A stretch of DNA of 64,000 nt from contig CALKJW010000007.1 in NCBI GenBank assembly GCA_937995595.1, forward strand, positions 59,134 to 123,133, in the 5' to 3' direction. The DNA is from an uncultured Phycisphaerales bacterium (lineage in GTDB: Bacteria > Planctomycetota > Phycisphaerae > Phycisphaerales > UBA1924). Numbering within the stretch: position 1 is the stretch's first letter; each line of letters opens with the position of its first letter. Below, one piece after another: positions 44,865 to 52,788 of the stretch. The position numbers and the translations under genes were made by a program. A model generated the notes under the pieces. The model searched no databases and had not been told where the DNA came from. It worked only from the letters and a program-made list of their open reading frames with translations.

Positions 44865-46064
44865 ATGATCCGGCGGACGTTGACGAGCACCCTGGTCCTG
44901 GCGGTATCGGTCGGCGTTGTGACGCTCGCGGGCTCGCCCGCGCTGGCGCAGCGCGGCGCGGTGACCGTCGGCGCGCGCGCGGGCATGGGCGGGATGGAGT
45001 TCGCCGCGCCGGTCAACAAGGCCGACCTGAGGAAGTTTGCGGCGGTCCTCGCCCTCGACGAGGACCAGACCATGGTCGCCGAGGAACTGCTCGCGGCGAT
45101 GCAGTCCGAGCACGACGTGCTGGCCAGGCAGGCCCGCAGGGACGTGGACCGGATCATGAACGACTTCCGCGACTCGCAGGACCCCAGCGTGTTCGCGGAG
45201 GACATGCCCAGAGTCATGGAGAACTATCAGACGGGAACCGCGGCGCTGCAGGGCCGGTTCTTCGACGACCTCAAGGCCCTGCTCACCCCGGCGCAGACCG
45301 AGAAGTGGCCCAGGGTCGAGCGCCTGCACCGGCGCACGCGGAGCCTTCCGGCGGGCATGCTCAGCGGCGAGAGCGTGGACCTGGTCTCGATCGTGAGCGA
45401 CCTGGAGATCGGCGCGCTGCCCGATGACCTGATCGCCGTGCTGGACCGCTACGAGGCGGAACTGGACCGCGAACTGGTCGAGCGCGACCGCGTGCGGGCC
45501 GAGCGCATGCAGGGCGTGCGCGGCGGGCGCATGAACTTCGACTTCGAGAAGATGCGTGCCGACTTCGCCGAGATGCGCAAGGCCGGGCTGAAGGTGTGCG
45601 AGGTCAACAAGCGCTACGCGCGGCTGATCGAGGGCACGCTCCCCGAGGACAAGCGGCGGGACTTCGCCCGGCGCGTCAAGCAGGAGAGTTTCCCGCGCGT
45701 GTACCGCGACACGCACACGGCCAAGTGCCTGGCCGCCGCGGCGGAGTTCAACGACCTGTCCGCCGAGCAGCGGTCGGCGATCGCCGAGATGCGCGAGCGG
45801 TACCAGCGCGAGGTCGCGTCGATCAACGACCGGTGGGCGCAGGCGCTGGAGGCGGCGGAGGCCGACGGCGGCGGCGACCCGTTCGCGATGTTCATGGGCG
45901 GCGGCGAAGACGGCGCGGTCGCCGACGCGCGCAAGGCCAAGCGCGACCTGGACCGCACGACCCGCGACCGGCTGCTCGCCCTGCTCAACGACGACCAGAA
46001 GGACCGGCTGCCCGAGCGCGAGGACGACGGGCCGGGCGGCGTGATGTTCCGCATGGGCGGGTGA
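44865..46064 (+). CDS. Secreted Spy/LTXXQ-like helical protein, copy 2
   Basis: Encodes 399 residues from the ATG six bases after AAGGAG. The signal peptide ends near SPALAQRG. It follows the same plan as the preceding gene: a GMGGMEFAAP start, LDEDQTMVAEELLAAMQSEH, LTPAQTEKWPRVERLHRR, SGESVDLVSIVSDLEI, and VLDRYEAELDRELVERDRV. The last two blocks align with SGERADLVRITAELQL and VLEQYEADLDRELQNRNAV of copy 1, so the genes arose by duplication. It lacks copy 1's Gly/Met repeat. It lies 59 bases ahead of gspE. A periplasmic chaperone or envelope sensor role is inference. Confidence 0.75.
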   Translation: MIRRTLTSTLVLAVSVGVVTLAGSPALAQRGAVTVGARAGMGGMEFAAPVNKADLRKFAAVLALDEDQTMVAEELLAAMQSEHDVLARQARRDVDRIMNDFRDSQDPSVFAEDMPRVMENYQTGTAALQGRFFDDLKALLTPAQTEKWPRVERLHRRTRSLPAGMLSGESVDLVSIVSDLEIGALPDDLIAVLDRYEAELDRELVERDRVRAERMQGVRGGRMNFDFEKMRADFAEMRKAGLKVCEVNKRYARLIEGTLPEDKRRDFARRVKQESFPRVYRDTHTAKCLAAAAEFNDLSAEQRSAIAEMRERYQREVASINDRWAQALEAAEADGGGDPFAMFMGGGEDGAVADARKAKRDLDRTTRDRLLALLNDDQKDRLPEREDDGPGGVMFRMGG

Positions 46065-46123
46065 CCGCCCGGCCGATAGGAGGTTGACCGGCGCGTGCAC
46101 ACCGCGCCCGGAACGGAGCACGG

Positions 46124-47734
46124 ATGACCACCGCCCCGACCACGCCCCACATCGCGCCGGCCGTCGAGAACGGCGCGTCGCGCAGCGCGGCCCTGTCGCA
46201 GATGCCGCAGGTCGATCACCGCGCCGCCTCGCGCCTGAGCGCCGAGCAGGCGGTGCGCCTGCGCGCCGTGCCCTACGCCTTCGAGGGCGACGCGCTGCTG
46301 GTCGCGATGACCGACCCGGCGGACTTCGAGTCGGCCGACCAGGTGTCGATCCTCGCGGGCGCGCCGGTGCGGCGGGTGGCGATCGAGCCCGCGCTCTTCG
46401 GCGACCTGCTGCGCGAGGCCTTCGGCGCCACCGCGGCCCAGATGGCCCAGCGTCTGGGCGGCGGCGCGGCGGCCGAGGCCGACGACCTGTCCGCCAACCT
46501 GCAGGCGGTCGACGCCGACGACGTGCAGCGGATGGCCCAGCAGCCGACGCTGATCAACCTCGTCAACCTGATCATCCTCGAGGCGATACGCGAGCGGGCC
46601 AGCGACATCCACATCGAGCCGTTCGAGAAGTCGCTGGTCGTCAAGTACCGCATCGACGGCATGCTGCGGACGCAGAACTCCCCGCCCAAGCACCTGCAGC
46701 CGGCGATCACCAGCCGCGTGAAGATCATGGCGGGCATGAACATCGCCGAGCGCTACGTGCCGCAGGACGGGCACATCACGCTGCGCTTCGAGGGCCGCAA
46801 GGTCGACATCCGCGTCTCGACGGTGCCGACGATCTACGGCGAGAGCGTGGTGATGCGCATCCTCGACAAGGAGGCGATCACGCTCGACCTGACCGCGCTG
46901 GGTATGCGCGAGCCCGACCGCGCCACGCTGGACCGCTGGCTCGACCTGCCGCACGGCATGATCCTGGTCACCGGGCCGACCGGCTCGGGCAAGACCACCA
47001 CGCTCTACGCCGCGCTGACGAAGTTGTACGACCCGTCGCTGAAGATCATCACGATCGAGGACCCGGTCGAGTACGAACTGGCGGGCGTGAACCAGATCCC
47101 CGTGAACCCCGAGCGCGGGCTGACGTTCGTCACCGGCCTGCGGTCGATCCTCCGACAGGACCCGGACGTGATCATGGTCGGCGAGATCCGCGACAACGCG
47201 ACGGCGGACATCGCGGTGCGCGCCGCGCTGACGGGCCACCTGGTCTTCTCGACGCTGCACACCAACGACGCGGTGAGCGCGGTCGGGCGCCTGCTGGACA
47301 TGGACGTCGAGCCGTTCCTGGTCGCCAGCGTGCTCGAGGGCATCGTGGCCCAGCGCCTGGGCCGACGGTTGTGTCCGGCCTGCCGCGAGCGCGTCGCGCT
47401 GACCGAGGCCGTCCGGCACCGGCTGACGCCGCGCGAGGCGGCGATGTTCGCCGGCGGCCAGGGCTGGCGCGGCGCGGGCTGCGACCGCTGCGAGGGCACG
47501 GGCCACCGCGGCCGCATCGGCTTCTACGAGGTGCTCAACGTCGCCGCGCCGCTCCGCGCCGCCATCACCGAGGGACGCACCAGCCGGCACGAACTGCTCG
47601 CCGTCGCCGGCGCCGACCACGTCTCGATGCGCATGGACGGCGTCATCAAGGCCGCGGCGGGCGACACGACCATGGACGAGGTCCTGCGGGCCACGCAGGA
47701 CGCCGACGAGCCCGCGACCAACGGAACGAACTAG
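46124..47734 (+). CDS. gspE: Type II secretion system ATPase GspE
   Basis: Encodes 536 residues. GspE is the cytoplasmic hexameric ATPase that drives pseudopilus assembly. The N-terminal T2SSE_N-like domain spans about 30-110. SDIHIEPFEKSLVVKYRIDG leads the N2 domain. Walker A GPTGSGKTTT begins at residue 284, the Asp box is IITIEDPVEYE near 308-318, Walker B is DPDVIMVGEIRD, and the His box is TLHTND near 376. Two CxxC pairs (CPACRE near 416 and CDRC near 452) form the zinc site of GspE-type proteins. It is the first gene of the secretion operon. Confidence 0.94.
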   Translation: MTTAPTTPHIAPAVENGASRSAALSQMPQVDHRAASRLSAEQAVRLRAVPYAFEGDALLVAMTDPADFESADQVSILAGAPVRRVAIEPALFGDLLREAFGATAAQMAQRLGGGAAAEADDLSANLQAVDADDVQRMAQQPTLINLVNLIILEAIRERASDIHIEPFEKSLVVKYRIDGMLRTQNSPPKHLQPAITSRVKIMAGMNIAERYVPQDGHITLRFEGRKVDIRVSTVPTIYGESVVMRILDKEAITLDLTALGMREPDRATLDRWLDLPHGMILVTGPTGSGKTTTLYAALTKLYDPSLKIITIEDPVEYELAGVNQIPVNPERGLTFVTGLRSILRQDPDVIMVGEIRDNATADIAVRAALTGHLVFSTLHTNDAVSAVGRLLDMDVEPFLVASVLEGIVAQRLGRRLCPACRERVALTEAVRHRLTPREAAMFAGGQGWRGAGCDRCEGTGHRGRIGFYEVLNVAAPLRAAITEGRTSRHELLAVAGADHVSMRMDGVIKAAAGDTTMDEVLRATQDADEPATNGTN

Positions 47735-47767
47735 TTCGCTTCATTGTTCCCCTGCCGCCCTCCTGCC

Positions 47768-47807
47768 TTGCTGATCTGCTCCGGTGCCGCTTTGCTGATG
47801 TGCTGAT
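47768..47807 (+). repeat. TGCTGAT repeats in the gspE-gspF spacer
   Basis: TTGCTGAT occurs at 47768-47775 and 47792-47799, and TGCTGAT at 47801-47807, in the only sizeable gap (79 bases) of the secretion operon. The spacer is poor in A and rich in pyrimidines. It could be a small dispersed intergenic repeat or a pause or processing site. No Shine-Dalgarno sequence precedes the gspF GTG. Confidence 0.45.
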
Positions 47808-47813
47808 CTCCCC

Positions 47814-49076
47814 GTGCCCACCTTCTCGTACCAACCCCTCGGCGGCGGCGGCAACGCGGTGATCGACGCGCCGGACCGCGCCGCGGCGGTGCGCACGCTG
47901 CGCCAGCGCGGCATCACGCCGGTGCGCATCGAGGCGGTCGGCGGCCCTGCGCCCGCGGCCGAGGACGCGCCCGCCGCGGAGACGGTCCCGACTCGCGCGG
48001 TCGCGCCGTCGCGCGCGGCCGGCGCGGGAACCGGCTCGATCTCGGCGGGCGAGATGGCCGCGTTCGTCCGCGAACTGGCGACGGCGATCCAGGCCGGCCT
48101 GCCGCTGGTGCTCGCACTCAAGACCATCGCCCGCCAGGGCCGCAACCCGCGCCGGGCCGCGATGCTGGCGCACCTGATCCACGAGGTCGAGCACGGCCGC
48201 TCGCTGGCCGAGGCCGCGGCGAGTTGGGGCCGGCCGTTCGGGGAGATGGTGGTGAGCCTGATCCGCGCGGGCGAACTCTCGGGCCGTCTGGGCGAGGTGC
48301 TCGAACAGGCGGCCGACCTGCTGGAGCGCGAGTTGAAGCTGCGGCGCACGCTGGCGGAGGGGATGATCTACCCGTCGTTCCTCGCGCTGCTGATCATCGG
48401 CGCCATCGGCGTGATCTCGACGGTGATCGTGCCGCGGATCCTCGGCCAGTTCTCCGGGCAGATCCGCGCGGGCCAGTTGCCCCTGCCGACGCGCGTGGTG
48501 ATGGCGACGACCGACTTTGTGACCGCGTGGTGGTGGCTGCTGCTCGCCGTCGCCGCGGGGGTGACGATGTTCGTGGTGAACACCTACCGCCAGCCCGCGG
48601 GGCGGCTGAAGATCGACCGCGCGCTGCTGCGCGTCCCCGCGCTGGGCGCGGTGCTGCGCGACGTGGCCGTGGCGCGGTTCACGCGCGTGCTGGCGACGCT
48701 GGTCGGCGCGGGGCTGCCCGCGCTCACCAGCCTGCGCATCACGCGCGGCGCGCTGGGCAACAAGGCGATGGAGCGGGCGATCGAGGATGTGTGCGAACAG
48801 GTCGCCGCGGGCAAGACCATCGCCGACCCGATGGAGGCCAGCGGCTACTTCCCGCCGCTGCTGACGCAGATCATGGGCGTGGGCGAGCGCTCGGGGCGCC
48901 TCCCGCAGATGCTGTCGCAGGCCGCGGGCGTGTTCGAGGACCGCACGCAGTCCAGCATCCGCGTGTTCACGCAGTTGTTCCCGCTGGTGATGGTGATCGT
49001 CGCGGCGGTGCTGGTGGCGTTTGTCGTGCTGGCGGTGCTGCTGCCGCTGGTGCAGATGCAGGAGATGATCGGATGA
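47814..49076 (+). CDS. gspF: Type II secretion inner-membrane platform protein GspF
   Basis: Encodes 420 residues from a GTG. MPTFSYQPLGGGGNAVIDAP is the typical GspF/PilC opening. Two cytoplasmic T2SSF domains (about 78-200 and 285-405) are each followed by hydrophobic segments, three in total. FVRELATAIQAGLPLVLAL and FTRVLATLVGAGLPALTSLR are the duplicated domain starts. It forms the inner-membrane platform that couples GspE to the pseudopilus. It is separated from gspE by 79 bases and joined to gspG by an ATGA overlap. Confidence 0.94.
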   Translation: MPTFSYQPLGGGGNAVIDAPDRAAAVRTLRQRGITPVRIEAVGGPAPAAEDAPAAETVPTRAVAPSRAAGAGTGSISAGEMAAFVRELATAIQAGLPLVLALKTIARQGRNPRRAAMLAHLIHEVEHGRSLAEAAASWGRPFGEMVVSLIRAGELSGRLGEVLEQAADLLERELKLRRTLAEGMIYPSFLALLIIGAIGVISTVIVPRILGQFSGQIRAGQLPLPTRVVMATTDFVTAWWWLLLAVAAGVTMFVVNTYRQPAGRLKIDRALLRVPALGAVLRDVAVARFTRVLATLVGAGLPALTSLRITRGALGNKAMERAIEDVCEQVAAGKTIADPMEASGYFPPLLTQIMGVGERSGRLPQMLSQAAGVFEDRTQSSIRVFTQLFPLVMVIVAAVLVAFVVLAVLLPLVQMQEMIG

Positions 49077-49507
49077 AGACCCGGAACAGACCTTCCCGGC
49101 GCGCGTTCACGCTCGTCGAGATCATCGTGGTGATCGTGATCCTGGGCGTGCTCGCGACGCTCATCGCGCCCCGCCTGCTCAACCGCATCGGGCAGTCCAA
49201 GGCGGCGGTCGCGGCGAGCAACGCCGCGGTGCTGGCCAACGCCACGCGCATGATGCTGGCCGACTGCGGCGGGCGCATGCCCGAGGGCGCGACGATCCTC
49301 GCGCTGTGGGAGAAGCCCGGCGGGCTGGAAGAGGGCCAGTGGAAGGGCCCCTACGTCGACTCGCGCGAGCAGCTCAAGGACCCTTGGGGCGAGATGTTCA
49401 TCCTCGTCGTCCCCGGCCGCAAGAACATCGACTTTGACATCGTGTCGTACGGCGCGGACAAGAAGCCCGGCGGGGAGGGAGACGACGCCGACATCGTCAA
49501 ACCGTGA
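49073..49507 (+). CDS. gspG: Major pseudopilin GspG
   Basis: Encodes 144 residues. The prepilin leader RRAFTLVEIIVVIVILGVLA has the F-T-L-V-E cleavage context for a GspO/PilD peptidase and the +5 Glu. The globular part has the GspG end: GPYVDSREQLKDPWGEMFIL and DIVSYGADKKPGGEGDDADI, with the calcium-site-like Asp/Gly loop. It is the main subunit of the pseudopilus. Start overlaps gspF and stop overlaps gspH by four bases each. Confidence 0.94.
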   Translation: MKTRNRPSRRAFTLVEIIVVIVILGVLATLIAPRLLNRIGQSKAAVAASNAAVLANATRMMLADCGGRMPEGATILALWEKPGGLEEGQWKGPYVDSREQLKDPWGEMFILVVPGRKNIDFDIVSYGADKKPGGEGDDADIVKP

Positions 49508-50151
49508 ACACCATGCGTCCCCGCGTCGAAGAGCCCAACGTGCGCCGCACCCGCGCCGATCGCGCTGGCCGGTGGCGGCGCGGCGCGTTCACGCTGATCG
49601 AACTCGTCGTCGTGATCGTCATCCTCGCGGTGCTCGCCGCGCTCATCGCGCCCCGCCTGTCGGGCCGGGCCGAGCGCTCGGCCGAGAACGAGGCGCGGGC
49701 CGTGCAGCGGCTCCTCACCGCCGCGGCCGAGCGGGCCGCGCTGGGCGGCGGGCAGAACGTGGGCGTCGAGTACGCGCGGGGCGAGGGCGTGGGGACGCTG
49801 TCGATCGTGCAGCGCGACGGCGCGACGTGGCGTCCCGACACGCTGGCCGACCCGGTCGCGCTGGTGCGCCTCGAACTGCGGCACGCCACGGCCGACGGGC
49901 TGCGGCTCGACCCGGCGCGCTGGCTTGTCGCGATGGGCGGTACGCAGTCGCGCCCGTCGATCGGCCTGTCGCTGTCGCCGCGCGAGGGCGCGGGCCGGTT
50001 CGGCTACCACGTCGAGTTGCAGCCCGAGGCGCTGGCGGCGACGCGCCGCGCGCTCGGCGCGGCCGAGTCCTCCGCGCCCGCGGGCGCGTGGACCATGCCG
50101 GACCGGGCCGTCGATCTCGACGCGACCGGGCGGGGAGACGTGCCGTGGTGA
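49504..50151 (+). CDS. gspH: Minor pseudopilin GspH
   Basis: Encodes 215 residues from a GTG overlapping gspG. After a basic N-terminus of some 26 residues comes the prepilin motif RRGAFTLIELVVVIVILAVL. The position after gspG, the length and the beta-rich C-terminal half (SIVQRDGATWRPDTLADPVA, RFGYHVELQPEALAA) fit GspH. It would sit in the pseudopilus tip complex. The long leader before the cleavage site is unusual. Confidence 0.85.
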   Translation: MNTMRPRVEEPNVRRTRADRAGRWRRGAFTLIELVVVIVILAVLAALIAPRLSGRAERSAENEARAVQRLLTAAAERAALGGGQNVGVEYARGEGVGTLSIVQRDGATWRPDTLADPVALVRLELRHATADGLRLDPARWLVAMGGTQSRPSIGLSLSPREGAGRFGYHVELQPEALAATRRALGAAESSAPAGAWTMPDRAVDLDATGRGDVPW

Positions 50152-50600
50152 GGCCGGGCGGTTCAACCCGGCGCGGCTTTGCGCTGGCCGACGTGATCGT
50201 CGGTGCGGTGATCCTCGGGGCCGCGCTGGCGGTGATCGTGGGCCTTGCGGGGCAGGCCGTGACGGCCCAGAGCAAGGGGCGCGACCTGGCGCTGGCCGCG
50301 ATGCTGGCCGACGAACAGTTGAACCTCGTGCTGGCGCGCGGGCCCGACGACTACGCCAAGCGCTTCGCGACCCAGGGCCCGTGCGACCCGCCGTTTGCCG
50401 ACTTCTCGTACAGGTTGGAGTTCTCCGGCGGCGTCGGCGCCGAGCCCTACGCCGTCGCCGCGACGGTGCTGTGGTCGCGCGCGTGGGGCGCGCAGCAGTT
50501 GACCATCCGCACGCTGGTCGCCTCGCGCACCGGCACGGGCGACACCGACCCCGACCCGGACCGCCGGCCCGACTCGCCGGTGCAGAGGAACCCGCAATGA
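50148..50600 (+). CDS. gspI: Minor pseudopilin GspI
   Basis: Encodes 150 residues from a GTG overlapping gspH. The hydrophobic helix is preceded by RRGFALADVIVGAVILGAAL, a diverged prepilin site in which Asp replaces the usual +5 Glu. The body (AMLADEQLNLVLARGPDDYA, FSYRLEFSGGVGAEPYAVAA) fits GspI. The +5 Glu is needed for efficient assembly in the known major pilins, so Asp here is noteworthy; GspK also lacks it in other systems. Confidence 0.8.
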   Translation: MRPGGSTRRGFALADVIVGAVILGAALAVIVGLAGQAVTAQSKGRDLALAAMLADEQLNLVLARGPDDYAKRFATQGPCDPPFADFSYRLEFSGGVGAEPYAVAATVLWSRAWGAQQLTIRTLVASRTGTGDTDPDPDRRPDSPVQRNPQ

Positions 50601-51478
50601 GCCCCCGCGTGCCCCACCGCCGGAGCGGCCGCCGCGGCTTCACGCTCGCGGAGTTGCTCGTCGCGTCGATCATCGGCGCGTTCGTGATCGGCGCGACCTA
50701 CGCCGCGCTCTCGCAGGTCATCCGCGGGCGCGACGGCGCGACCGGCCGGCAGCAGGCGTTCTCGCGCGCCGCGCTCGCGGCCGAACTCATGGCCCGCGAC
50801 GTCGAGATGGCCCTGCGCGACGCCGACCTGCGCTTCGCCAAGGTGCAGGTGACGCGCGGCGGATCGACCGCCGAGCCGCGCGACGAACTGCTCGTCTTCA
50901 CCGCGCAGCCGCGCCCCGTCCGACCGTGGAGCGGCACCCCCGAGGGCGTCGAGCGCGAGTCGCACTACCGCGTGCTGCCCTCGGGCCTCGGCGCGACCGG
51001 CGGGCCGGCGACCGCGCTGTGGCGTCGCGTCGACCCCGTGCCCGACCAGACGCCCGACGGCGGCGGGATCGCCGCGCCGCTGGTCGACGGCGTTGTCGCG
51101 CTGTCGGTCGTCGCGGCCGACTCCGAGCAGTGGTACGACCAGTGGGATTCGGATTCCGACGGCCTGCCGCACGCGGTGCGGATCACCGTGTGGGCGACGG
51201 ACGACCCGGGCAGGTACAGGGCCGTCGCGCGGCGGACGGTCGCCATTGACCGAGTCCCTGTGCCCGCCCCGCCGCCGGAGGGAACCGACGACACGTCGAC
51301 CGGCACCGGCATAACCCCGCCGGCCGGCGGCAACACCGGCGGAACCGGCGGGGCAGGCGGGGCAGGCGGTGGTGGTGGTGGTGGTGGCGCCGGAGGTGGC
51401 GGCGGAGGCACGCCGCGCGGCGGAGTCGGCGGCGCAGGGGGTGGGAGCGCAGGTGGCGGAGGAGGTGCACCGCGATGA
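50597..51478 (+). CDS. gspJ: Minor pseudopilin GspJ with glycine-rich tail
   Basis: Encodes 293 residues. The prepilin motif is RRGFTLAELLVASIIGAFVI with +5 Glu. The globular part to about residue 225 has LMARDVEMALRDADLRFAKV and SVVAADSEQWYDQWDSDSDG, matching GspJ. After about residue 225 comes a tail of some 65 residues made almost only of Gly with Thr, Ala, Ser and Pro. Such a tail is not part of known GspJ structures and would lie at the pseudopilus tip. Confidence 0.85.
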   Translation: MSPRVPHRRSGRRGFTLAELLVASIIGAFVIGATYAALSQVIRGRDGATGRQQAFSRAALAAELMARDVEMALRDADLRFAKVQVTRGGSTAEPRDELLVFTAQPRPVRPWSGTPEGVERESHYRVLPSGLGATGGPATALWRRVDPVPDQTPDGGGIAAPLVDGVVALSVVAADSEQWYDQWDSDSDGLPHAVRITVWATDDPGRYRAVARRTVAIDRVPVPAPPPEGTDDTSTGTGITPPAGGNTGGTGGAGGAGGGGGGGGAGGGGGGTPRGGVGGAGGGSAGGGGGAPR

Positions 51479-52788
51479 GCACGCGCCGACGGGCGGTCAC
51501 CACCTTCATCGTGCTGTGGACCATCGCGGTCGCGGCGGTGGTGCTCGCCGCGCTGCAGGGCGCGGCGTGGCGCGGCTCGGCCGAGGGGCGCGAGATCGTG
51601 GCGCGGACGCGTGCCAAGTGGGCCGCGCGCGCGGGCGTCGAGGCGCAGATCGCCGCGCTCACGTTCAGCACGCTCAACCCCGATCCCAGCTCCGCGCTGA
51701 GCGTCCGCAACGACCTGGCCCGCGCGGCCACCGGCAGCCTCGGCAACGCGACCTTCGCCGTCGCGCACGAGACGCGCACCGGCCGGGCCGACGGCGCGGC
51801 CGATGCGCACGCGAAACTCAACATCAACACCCTCTCGCGCGAGAGCATGCTCCTGCTGCCGTACATGGACGAAACGATCGCCGACTCGATCCTCGACTGG
51901 GTCGACGCCGACGACGACCCGCGCGATCTGGGCGCCGAACTCGGCCAGTACCTTTCGCTCAAGAACGGCTACATGCCCCGGAACGCGCCGCTCCGCTCGC
52001 TTGAGGAACTCGAACTGGTGCTGGGCGTCAGGCCGGAGTTCGTCCGCGGCGAGGACTGGAATCAGAACAACCTCCTCGACCCCAACGAGGACGACGGCAA
52101 CTTCACCTGGCCGCCCGACAACGCCGACGGCAAACTCGACGGCGAATGGTCGCGCCTGCTCACCGCGGTGAGCGAGGGCGGCGGGCTCGCGGCGTCGGGG
52201 CAGGCGCGGCTCGACCTGACGCTGGCCGAGGTCGAGGAGATCCAGAAGCGGCTGCAGGTCGATGCCCAGCAGGCACAGGCCATCGCCGACGCCGCGCTGA
52301 CCGTCACCAGTCTGGCCGACTTCATCCGCACGCCGCTGCGAGACCTTGTCCCGCAGGGCGCGACCCTGCTCTCCGGCCGCCGGACCAGCACCCTCCAGAA
52401 CCTGACCAACGACCAGATCGCGCTGCTGCTGGACGAGACGACGCTCGGCGACCCGATCCCGTTGCGCTCCGGCAAACTCAACATCAACACGTGCGACGAC
52501 GAGGTGCTCGAGTACCTGGCCGAGGTCTCTCCCGGCGTGGCCGACGCGATCATCCTCGAACGCAACGCCCGATCCGGCGGTTTCAGCAATCTGGTCGATC
52601 TGCTGAGCGTTCCAGCAGTGACGAACGAAGTGCTCGCAAGCCTGTATGACCTCTTCGACGTGCGTTCCAACGTCTACATCGTGACCAGCCGCGGCCGCGA
52701 CGAGGCCACGGGCGTCGAGGTGGAGATCGTCGCGACGATCGACCGATCCACATTGCCGATCGTTGTTCGGGGAATTGTGATCCGATGA
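51475..52788 (+). CDS. gspK: Minor pseudopilin GspK
   Basis: Encodes 437 residues. The leader helix RRRAVTTFIVLWTIAVAAVV lacks the +5 Glu, as usual for GspK. The large periplasmic domain contains KLNINTLSRESMLLLPYMDE and later KLNINTCDDEVLEYLAEVSP, two helix-hairpin-helix/SAM-like repeats, plus ADAIILERNARSGGFSNLVD. GspK caps the pseudopilus tip with GspI and GspJ. It is longer than the roughly 330 of enterobacterial GspK. Codon GC falls in its last 70 codons and continues into gspL. Confidence 0.9.
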   Translation: MSTRRRAVTTFIVLWTIAVAAVVLAALQGAAWRGSAEGREIVARTRAKWAARAGVEAQIAALTFSTLNPDPSSALSVRNDLARAATGSLGNATFAVAHETRTGRADGAADAHAKLNINTLSRESMLLLPYMDETIADSILDWVDADDDPRDLGAELGQYLSLKNGYMPRNAPLRSLEELELVLGVRPEFVRGEDWNQNNLLDPNEDDGNFTWPPDNADGKLDGEWSRLLTAVSEGGGLAASGQARLDLTLAEVEEIQKRLQVDAQQAQAIADAALTVTSLADFIRTPLRDLVPQGATLLSGRRTSTLQNLTNDQIALLLDETTLGDPIPLRSGKLNINTCDDEVLEYLAEVSPGVADAIILERNARSGGFSNLVDLLSVPAVTNEVLASLYDLFDVRSNVYIVTSRGRDEATGVEVEIVATIDRSTLPIVVRGIVIR

